From CAYZED01 sp964477445 (lineage in GTDB: Bacteria > Bacillota > Clostridia > Lutisporales > Lutisporaceae), in contig CAYZED010000017.1 in the NCBI GenBank assembly GCA_964477445.1, positions 1-60,054 on the forward strand: 60,054 nt of DNA. Direction: 5' to 3'. Of the stretch, positions 54,022 through 60,054 are shown in pieces; positions within the stretch are counted from its first letter, which is position 1, and each line of letters starts with the position of its first letter. Below the pieces are notes generated by a model. That model ran no database searches and was not told where the DNA came from. It was given only the letters and a program-made list of their open reading frames with translations. The translations under genes were made by a program, and so were the position numbers.

Positions 54022-55164
54022 TCATTCCTTTATATAAAGGTAATCAAAAGTAGTTTTTGGGACTAAAAGTTTAAGTTGCTCCCAATCCTTTAATTTAAAC
54101 AATCTTCTGACTCTTGATGCGCTCACAGCTTCATTCATTATTTCTAATCTATCTACAAGTTTTAGTTCAATATTATACTTAGGCAAAATTTCGATCAACG
54201 CTGAGTTATAATTCTCAGTTACTTCACAATATGGTTCAGACCCTACATATCTTCGTATAATACCAAAGACCGGTGCGATATATTCTGAAAACAAACCTGC
54301 GTCTACTGCTGTGTATAGCTTAAGTTTATCATCTTTCTCTTTCAAAAAGTATGTAGGAAAAGTAGCGGATGAAATAATATATTGACCTCCAGAAATAATC
54401 TTCACATTTTCCAAATCAGCAGTTCCTTTTTTCACCAAATCCATTCTATCTTCAAAAGAAAATTCAGATTTATTCTCTTCTACTATAAAAACTACTACTT
54501 CATTATTCTCTTTTGCTGCTTTTTCGACTAAATATCTGTGTCCTAATGTAAATGGATTACAATTCATAACAAGAGCCGCTTTCTCGCTACTATTCATACC
54601 ACTTTTAAGAAACATATTATTAATATATTTCTTAATATTAGCAGTTCCACCCTCTAATAATGTAATACCTTTAATTGAAATTACTTCTTTCAGCCCAAAC
54701 CCTATGAAAAACTGTTTCTTTTCTGTCAGCGTATAAATAAAATATTCATAAATTCCTTTTTCAAAAAGGTAATCAACGCAGCTAGAAATTAGTGTGCCGC
54801 TAATCCCCTGCCCTTGAAAATCAGGTTTTACTGCAAAACACTTAAGGACTTTCCCTGATATAGAGCAAGTCCCGATAATACTATTATATTCAACATTCTC
54901 AAAATTATCAGGATTCTTAGGATTCTCAGAATTCTCAGAATTCTCAGAATTCTTAGCATTCTCAAAATTCTCAAAATTATCAGGATTCTCAGCAATTCCA
55001 GAAGCATAACGCATGTGATAAGGCGATGCACTAACTTCTTTTAAAATGAAAGTAACCTCTACGTCTTCATCCAACAAAAGATTAAACGTCGAAAGAAAAC
55101 TTTCAACGTCTTGTCTTTCAGTGTTATTTCTTAAATCAATTCTTTCGATATTGAATCCATACAC
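54022..55164 (-). CDS. citC: [Citrate/citramalate (pro-3S)-lyase] ligase
   Basis: This ligase acetylates the lyase's prosthetic group using acetate and ATP to activate it. An N-terminal GNAT-like domain (VKPDFQGQGISGTLISSC) is followed by the nucleotidylyl-transferase-type HxGH-like domain (VMNCNPFTLGHRYLVEKAA) and SASRVRRL. A 9-bp repeat inserts about 33 Asn/Glu/Ser/Phe-rich residues (59-91) in the GNAT part. Start is GTG 55162-55164, overlapping the citF stop by one base (TAGTG). Confidence 0.88.
   Translation of the reverse strand: MYGFNIERIDLRNNTERQDVESFLSTFNLLLDEDVEVTFILKEVSASPYHMRYASGIAENPDNFENFENAKNSENSENSENPKNPDNFENVEYNSIIGTCSISGKVLKCFAVKPDFQGQGISGTLISSCVDYLFEKGIYEYFIYTLTEKKQFFIGFGLKEVISIKGITLLEGGTANIKKYINNMFLKSGMNSSEKAALVMNCNPFTLGHRYLVEKAAKENNEVVVFIVEENKSEFSFEDRMDLVKKGTADLENVKIISGGQYIISSATFPTYFLKEKDDKLKLYTAVDAGLFSEYIAPVFGIIRRYVGSEPYCEVTENYNSALIEILPKYNIELKLVDRLEIMNEAVSASRVRRLFKLKDWEQLKLLVPKTTFDYLYIKE
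54892..54990 (-). repeat. 9-bp tandem repeat inside CitC
   Basis: About eleven 3-residue units of the ENS/ENF/ENP/DNF type run in frame through residues 59-91 of CitC, expanding a loop between two GNAT strands. Confidence 0.85.
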
Positions 55165-56711
55165 TAAAGTGTCCTCACTTTTCTCACTACATCAATAACT
55201 GTTCCATCTCTATACTCTATTATAGCAGTGATTTTTTCATCAAATTCAATCTGATTTGGCGCTCCAGTCATCGATTCAGCAATTTTTTTTAATTCATTTA
55301 TCGTAACTACAGGAATATTGCTTAACTTTAACTTTTCGATTAAATCCTGTCTTCGAGGATTTACAGCAATCCCTCTCTCAGTTACAATCACATCTACTGA
55401 TTCGCCTGGGGTAGTCGCAGTGATTACTTTTTCCACTATAATAGGTAATCTTCCTTTAACTAGTTGTGTTACCACTATGGCCATTTTTGAGCCAGCGGCA
55501 GTATCACTGTGTCCACCAGATCCACCCATAATCATACCATCAGAACCAGTCGTGACATTCACATTAAAATCTATATCAATTTCGGTAGCTCCCAAAATCA
55601 TTACATCCAAATTATTAACTACGGCGCCTTTATTATGCGGATTCCCATACATCGAGGCAGACATACCCTGATGTGCACTATTATCTCTATATGACTCGAT
55701 TGCCTTTAAATCAAAACACTGAACATCAAAAAGTGCCTTGAACAGTCCTTCTTCAAACATATCCACAAGATATCCTGTTATGCCACCAGCGGCAAAGCTA
55801 CCTTTTATATTGTTTTTCTTCATCAAATCTCTTACATATGATGCAACAGCCAATGACGTGCCACCAGCTCCCGTTTGGAATGAAAATCCATCTTTTAGCA
55901 GTCCAGATGCTTGAATAACTGAAGCAGTCATTTTGGCAATTTTCAAGCCTACAGGATCATTGGTTATTTTTGTTGTGCCTGAAACAATGCCCTTTGGGTC
56001 TCCTATTGACTCAATGCATACCACATAGTCAACATATTCCTGACTTATCTCTATTGGACAAGCTGGGTATTCTACTAAATTATCAGTTATAGCTACAGTC
56101 TTATCAGCGTACATCGCATCAGGTATTGCATATCCGAGTGACCCGCATGCTGACTTTCCGATAACACCATTTATATTCCCATAAGTATCACAGCAAGGCG
56201 ATGCTATAAATGCCACATCGATATGAAGGTCTCCCGATTCAATCGCTCTAGCGCGGCCTCCATGAGTATGCATTATTGCTGGATATTTTAATTTACCAAC
56301 AGATATTGCATTAGCTACTCCGCCAGAAACATAGTTTGTATAAATACCCGATACAACCCCATTTTCAATATGTCCAACTAGTGGTGCGTGAATTGGAAAA
56401 ATAGAACTAGCTGCAACCTTTATATCTCTAATCCCTTTTTTAAATATTTCATCTAAAACCAGATTAAGAACAAAGTCCCCATTCCTTAAATGATGATGAA
56501 ACGATATAGTCATTCCATCTTTTATTTCACAGCAATCAATAACCGTTGATATATTTTCAATTATTTTCGAGTTGTTATGATTTAATTTCATCTGAACTTG
56601 TTTCTTATACCTTGTTTCATTTTCTTCACAAATGCCATTAAAGGGTTTCACTGCGCCGTACCCATCAATTTTTTCAGGTATATATCTTTTTATCGCGTTT
56701 AAAAAACTCAA
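55164..56711 (-). CDS. citF: Citrate/citramalate lyase alpha subunit
   Basis: This CoA-transferase-type subunit exchanges acetyl-ACP for the substrate-ACP thioester. The 515-residue protein shows ISFHHHLRNGDFVLN, TNYVSGGVANAISVGKL, MHTHGGRARAIESGDL, FQTGAGGTSLAVA and GGSGGHSDTAAGSKM, typical of CitF. The cluster makes glutamate and mesaconate enzymes, so the substrate is probably citramalate. It lies about 34 nt after citE and overlaps citC. Confidence 0.9.
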   Translation of the reverse strand: MSFLNAIKRYIPEKIDGYGAVKPFNGICEENETRYKKQVQMKLNHNNSKIIENISTVIDCCEIKDGMTISFHHHLRNGDFVLNLVLDEIFKKGIRDIKVAASSIFPIHAPLVGHIENGVVSGIYTNYVSGGVANAISVGKLKYPAIMHTHGGRARAIESGDLHIDVAFIASPCCDTYGNINGVIGKSACGSLGYAIPDAMYADKTVAITDNLVEYPACPIEISQEYVDYVVCIESIGDPKGIVSGTTKITNDPVGLKIAKMTASVIQASGLLKDGFSFQTGAGGTSLAVASYVRDLMKKNNIKGSFAAGGITGYLVDMFEEGLFKALFDVQCFDLKAIESYRDNSAHQGMSASMYGNPHNKGAVVNNLDVMILGATEIDIDFNVNVTTGSDGMIMGGSGGHSDTAAGSKMAIVVTQLVKGRLPIIVEKVITATTPGESVDVIVTERGIAVNPRRQDLIEKLKLSNIPVVTINELKKIAESMTGAPNQIEFDEKITAIIEYRDGTVIDVVRKVRTL

Positions 56712-56745
56712 CTTTTCTCAACTCCTTGACATTTCTTTGCTGGAC

Positions 56746-57621
56746 TTATAAGAGTCCCGCACGTCTGGCTTTCTCTAGTAAATCTTTTGCTCTAGTAATT
56801 ATCGGGGCATCTATCATCTTGCCATCAAGTGAAAACACACCGAGTCCTTTAATTTCAGCTTCTTCCGCTGCTTTAATTATTTTTTTCGAGTCATTTATCT
56901 CTCTCTCACTAGGAGATAAAACTTCATGAATTATATCTATCTGTCTAGGGTTAATCGCAGCTTTTCCAGTAAATCCAACCGATTTGCATACGTATGTATC
57001 TTTTTTTAATCCTTCCATATCGTTTACATCAGAAAACGGAGTGTCAATCGAGGAGATTTTATGCACTCGGCATGCAGTTGCAACTTTACTTCTTGCATAA
57101 CTGATTTCATTACCATCTTTCGTTCTAACAATCCCTAAGTCAGCCGTTAAATCCTCGCCACCTAAAAGAACTCCATTAATTCTAGGACTCGATTCTATAA
57201 TACTATGAATATTCTCTAACCCATAGGCACTCTCAATCAGTGCTACTATTTTTATGTCGCAGTTAGGAAAACCCTCTTCAGATTCGATTTTTGTTAAAAT
57301 TTTATCAATTTCTACAATATCATTTTCTGTAGCCTTTGGAACTAAAATCGCATCCGGCTTCATTCTTGCAATGATATTTACATCTTCTAAACCAAAACCA
57401 GAAGATAGCGGATTTATTCTAACTAACATCTCAGTGTCATAAAAATCAACATTTCTTAATGCTTCTTTAACTAGCAATCTAGCTGAATCTTTTTCAGAAA
57501 CACTTACTGCGTCTTCAAGATCTAAAATAATCGTATCTGAGCCAAGTATTCCTGCATTTTGAATCATCCCAGGATTATTTCCTGGTATAAACAACATAGT
57601 TCTCCTAAGTATATTCTTCAT
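56746..57621 (-). CDS. citE: Citrate/citramalate lyase beta subunit
   Basis: The lyase subunit cleaves the citryl- or citramalyl-ACP thioester to acetyl-ACP plus a keto acid. The TIM-barrel motifs RRTMLFIPGNNPGM, ILDLEDAVS, VRINPLSS, LIESAYGLENI and GGEDLTADLG are intact. I start at ATG 57619-57621 with AAGGAA upstream; an upstream in-frame start at 57717 would overlap citD. Length is 291 residues. Confidence 0.9.
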   Translation of the reverse strand: MKNILRRTMLFIPGNNPGMIQNAGILGSDTIILDLEDAVSVSEKDSARLLVKEALRNVDFYDTEMLVRINPLSSGFGLEDVNIIARMKPDAILVPKATENDIVEIDKILTKIESEEGFPNCDIKIVALIESAYGLENIHSIIESSPRINGVLLGGEDLTADLGIVRTKDGNEISYARSKVATACRVHKISSIDTPFSDVNDMEGLKKDTYVCKSVGFTGKAAINPRQIDIIHEVLSPSEREINDSKKIIKAAEEAEIKGLGVFSLDGKMIDAPIITRAKDLLEKARRAGLL

Positions 57622-57640
57622 TTTAACACATTCCTTTTTC

Positions 57641-57904
57641 TTAAGTAGCTCTCCTAATCGCAGTTTCAAGTCTGGCCTTAATAGTATAGTCCAGTGCACC
57701 TCTGTCTCTGGCCACAATTCTTATACCTTCCACGCCTAACCCTTCCGCTGTATCCTTTATTACTCTGTGAATCTGCGTTCCAAATTGAGCAAGTACTATG
57801 CTTTCTAAATCAATTTCAATACCATTACCTATTATTGGCTCGACAATAATAAATATATCATTTGATTCTAGTGTTCCCGCCTTCTCTGTTCTTTGAATTC
57901 TCAT
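57641..57904 (-). CDS. citD: Citrate/citramalate lyase acyl carrier protein
   Basis: This small ACP subunit carries a CoA-like prosthetic group on the serine of AGTLESNDI (about Ser14). It has 87 residues from ATG 57902-57904; the following EIDLESIVLAQFG and KDRGALDYTIKARLETAI motifs are typical of CitD. It follows the methylaspartate ammonia-lyase stop within 8 nt and leads into citE. Confidence 0.88.
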   Translation of the reverse strand: MRIQRTEKAGTLESNDIFIIVEPIIGNGIEIDLESIVLAQFGTQIHRVIKDTAEGLGVEGIRIVARDRGALDYTIKARLETAIRRAT

Positions 57905-57911
57905 GGAAAAC

Positions 57912-59283
57912 CTACTTTCTGGTGCTCTCAAGAGCTAAAACTCTATTCATTTCATTATAAACAATCATAAATCCTTCATCAACACCCATACCTGGTTTAG
58001 CCAGACATTGATCCGCACCACATGCAATTGCAATATTAGTACAAATTTGAGCTGAACGATCAGTTTCGTTACATGTTCCTCCACAATATGCCCCAACGCC
58101 ATTTTCTTTACAATATATTAATGCTTCTGCAATATTGTTTATACCTCCTAAGTCAGGAGTCTTTATTTGAATCATATCAGCTGCTCCCTCATCAGTAAAA
58201 AGTTTAATATCTTCCCATGTATTGCACCATTCATCAGCCACAAGCTCAACTTTAATATTTCGTTCTTTTAACGCAATTCTCAAATCTTTTAACGCCTGAC
58301 ATTGACCTTCTCTATTTTCTACATCCATCGGCCCTTCAATTCTTAGTTTAAATGGCATAGCCGTTCTTTCGAGTTCCCCAAGATATTCAGCCATTTTTTC
58401 TGTGTTATNNNNNNNNNNGTCATAACTACGTTATGGCCCGATTGACGAGCCATTTTTACGCCGCGGGGCACCGAGATCGGCTCAAAAGCGTGAAAAAATC
58501 TTCTAAAATTCTTTACTACCAAATTTTTTCTGTGTTATTATCAAAAGCAATCCCAATGGTTCCATAAACATCAATATGTAAGACCGGAAAATATTCCTCA
58601 CTAGATCTCATCTCTAAAATTCTATTCTTTAACCAACCAACATATTCATTGAGAATTTCTCCATTTTTTCCAAGTTTCTTTTCAACAGTATTTATCAAAG
58701 CATGTGGAAGCACATCCGCGCCTTTTATTATCATTTTGTCAATATTATTATATCTGTCATCACCACTTTGCGTAAATATCGGAATTTTTTTAAACTCAAC
58801 TCCCGTATTGTATTCTTCCCTAATAATTTCTACCATAGTAACTTTTTTTACTTTTTCCGCAGCGTCCAGAAAAGCGTGAGTTATTCCGTATCTTATAGCC
58901 GTATGTAATCTATTCCCATCTATTTTCATATTGTCGATTTTTTCTGCCAATTCCCTGAATCCATTAATTTCAGCACCTTCAAGTACTGGAATAATATTTT
59001 TTTCTATTACTGGAATAAAATCTGCAGCTAAAAACAACGGATCTCTTCCACCAGCTCCAGAATATTGAACAGCTGCACAATCTCCATATGCGACTTGTCC
59101 ATCTTCTAAAATAATCATAACTGAAATGGATTCACCAGCCATTCTTATTTTTTTAAAGCCTTCAGTAACTGGTTCTCCAACATATGTAAATCCATCATGG
59201 CCTGCTCCATTTTTTATTGCCCTTTGGTCATCAAAATAAAATCCAGTTCTACCTGCTGAACAAATCACTTTTTTTATCTTCAT
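57912..59283 (-). CDS. mal: Methylaspartate ammonia-lyase (interrupted by bad assembly join)
   Basis: It deaminates (2S,3S)-3-methylaspartate to mesaconate. This enolase-superfamily enzyme keeps YFDDQRAIK, the HALIN motif (acid His), metal ligands in LHIDVYGT, RIEGPMD and VADEWCN, and the catalytic Lys in IQIKTPDLGG. The N-terminal part ends at 58516 and the rest starts at 58394; the 121 nt between, with N run 58409-58418, is foreign. ATAACACAGAAAAAAT occurs on both sides, so joining the copies restores DNNTEKMAEYLGELERTA and about 410 residues. GGAGG precedes the ATG. Confidence 0.88.
58409..58515. other. N gap plus about 100 bp of foreign-looking sequence in the lyase gene
   Basis: After the N run, about 58419-58500 is distinctly GC-richer than its surroundings (GCCGCGGGGCACCGAG). 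It has an open minus frame FFHAFEPISVPRGVKMARQS that is unlike the lyase and that I do not recognise. The 16-bp direct repeat flanking it indicates a contig-end artefact. Confidence 0.75.
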
Positions 59284-59387
59284 TTATTTAATCCTCCGAA
59301 ATTTATTATTTATAATCTAAATTATACTTCTGATCTTACAATTTATGTGAGCCTTCTTGATATTTGTGAGTTATATTCAAACATGCA

Positions 59388-60054
59388 CTACTTCATGTTT
59401 GCTGGTCTTCCCACGAGTACCCCGTTGCTTATTGCATATATATCATCAATAACCATTTGGAAACTTACTTCTCTATTTTCAAATTTTGCTCTTTCGGCAA
59501 ACATAGCTCTATGGAAATCTTTAATCTCCTTTGTAAAAGGTAAATTCCCAAATGATAAAAATCTAACTGCACCATTATTGTCTCTTGCTGGCAAAGCTTT
59601 TCCGGCATTATATTTACTTGGCGCAAATGGCACATCAATTACCCCTGCTTCAAACGCCCTAACTGTTCCAACAGCTAAATCTCCCTGTCCAAGTTCAAAA
59701 ACTTTATCAATTATGCAGGCTGTTTCAGCTCTGATTATCTTTATTTCATCCATAAGGTCCATTGAAACTTGCAATTTTTGGCCATGTAATAAATTTAGAG
59801 TTTCTTTAGTTGCTTTTATACCCTGAGCGTTTGCTTCCTTAGTCGGAATACCTACTGCCTCATGAGGCGTTTTAACAATAACTTTAGTGGCTCCTGCCAT
59901 TGCAGCTGTAGCGGCACCCCACGCAATAACACCAAAAGCCTTTGCTTCATCTGCTGGAAATCCACCCATCCATTGGTGAAATACTGTTGAGAGTTCTACA
60001 TCATATCCATATATTTTAAAGTAACCAGCCGCCATAGCTTCCAACGCTCTCATT
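59388..60054 (-). CDS. glmE: Glutamate mutase E subunit, C-terminal part (cut by window edge)
   Basis: This is the large subunit of coenzyme B12-dependent glutamate mutase (glutamate to 3-methylaspartate). About 221 residues of the roughly 480-residue protein are present, including the barrel stretch VFHQWMGGFPADEAKAFGVI and IPTKEANAQGIKATKETLN. The gene runs off the right edge; the small subunit and MutL-type reactivase are presumably beyond it. About 104 nt separate it from the ammonia-lyase. Confidence 0.9.
   Translation of the reverse strand, partial: MRALEAMAAGYFKIYGYDVELSTVFHQWMGGFPADEAKAFGVIAWGAATAAMAGATKVIVKTPHEAVGIPTKEANAQGIKATKETLNLLHGQKLQVSMDLMDEIKIIRAETACIIDKVFELGQGDLAVGTVRAFEAGVIDVPFAPSKYNAGKALPARDNNGAVRFLSFGNLPFTKEIKDFHRAMFAERAKFENREVSFQMVIDDIYAISNGVLVGRPANMK

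Noticed and set aside
54828..55031. A Leu/Ile/Arg-repeat protein on the minus strand
   Set aside because: It is the CitC repeat read in the wrong frame.
55164..57904. Classical citrate fermentation operon
   Set aside because: No citrate transporter is present, and the cluster carries glutamate mutase and methylaspartate ammonia-lyase; citramalate is the likelier substrate, though citrate is not excluded.

Overview
The window comes from a low-GC, Gram-positive anaerobe, most likely a glutamate-fermenting member of the Clostridia. The basis is AT-rich DNA with strong GGAGG-type ribosome sites, TTG and GTG starts, a clostridial glycogen operon with a separate glgD, a PhoP-type box, a CamA-like DNA adenine methyltransferase, and a methylaspartate-pathway cluster. 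Nearly every gene is on the minus strand. This is a draft assembly with five N runs: 10691-10700, 37352-37361, 38258-38357, 48431-48440 and 58409-58418. Each one interrupts a gene that I read as a single gene.

Layout. 1-1260: a 40-bp tandem array, a hairpin repeat, an IS1182-family transposase remnant and a long imperfect palindrome. 1267-8592: a membrane protein, a J-domain/Cys-cluster protein with a DUF5685 protein, Ppx/GppA, a P-loop protein, DUF402, HD-domain and a PAS-kinase-receiver protein. 8884-14762: a frameshifted class IV aminotransferase, an ABC exporter, a LiaF-like membrane protein, MTHFS, PrsW and a frameshifted EAL-CBS protein. 14808-23496: two complete tandem pstSCAB-phoU operons; the first has a clear PhoP box, and the second has a PstS fused to a bacterial Ig-like domain. 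23679-33222: an accessory catabolic island (GH31 glycosidase, EamA transporter, RidA, M81 peptidase, a GH31 scrap, a sulfatase, a YtcJ-type amidohydrolase and a D-threonine aldolase/D-serine dehydratase-like enzyme). 33461-36042: phoPR, presumably the regulator of the pst operons. 36140-36973: a histidinol-phosphatase-like PHP protein. 37113-49792: glycogen operon glgB-glgC-glgD-glgA-glgP-GH13, ending in a directly abutting CamA-like methyltransferase. 50036-60054: glutaminase, a MocR-type regulator, citX-citG fusion, citC, citF, citE, citD, methylaspartate ammonia-lyase and glutamate mutase E.

How it fits together. Glutaminase supplies glutamate. Glutamate mutase and methylaspartate ammonia-lyase convert it to mesaconate. 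After hydration to citramalate (enzyme not in the window), the CitDEF-type lyase would yield acetate and pyruvate, so the 'citrate lyase' genes here are more likely citramalate lyase. CitC and CitX-CitG would make and acetylate its prosthetic group. Glycogen genes provide carbon storage, and Pst/PhoPR handles phosphate.

Most interesting observations: in-frame, short-period, Asn/Glu/Met-rich tandem repeats inside otherwise conserved enzymes (the methyltransferase at three places, CitX and CitC); the methyltransferase placed at the end of the glycogen operon; the unstudied sulfatase/M81/amidohydrolase/D-amino-acid enzyme island with a 22-bp palindrome in its upstream region; and a small family of inverted-repeat elements. 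Two genes carry single-base deletions in short homopolymers, which may be sequencing errors.
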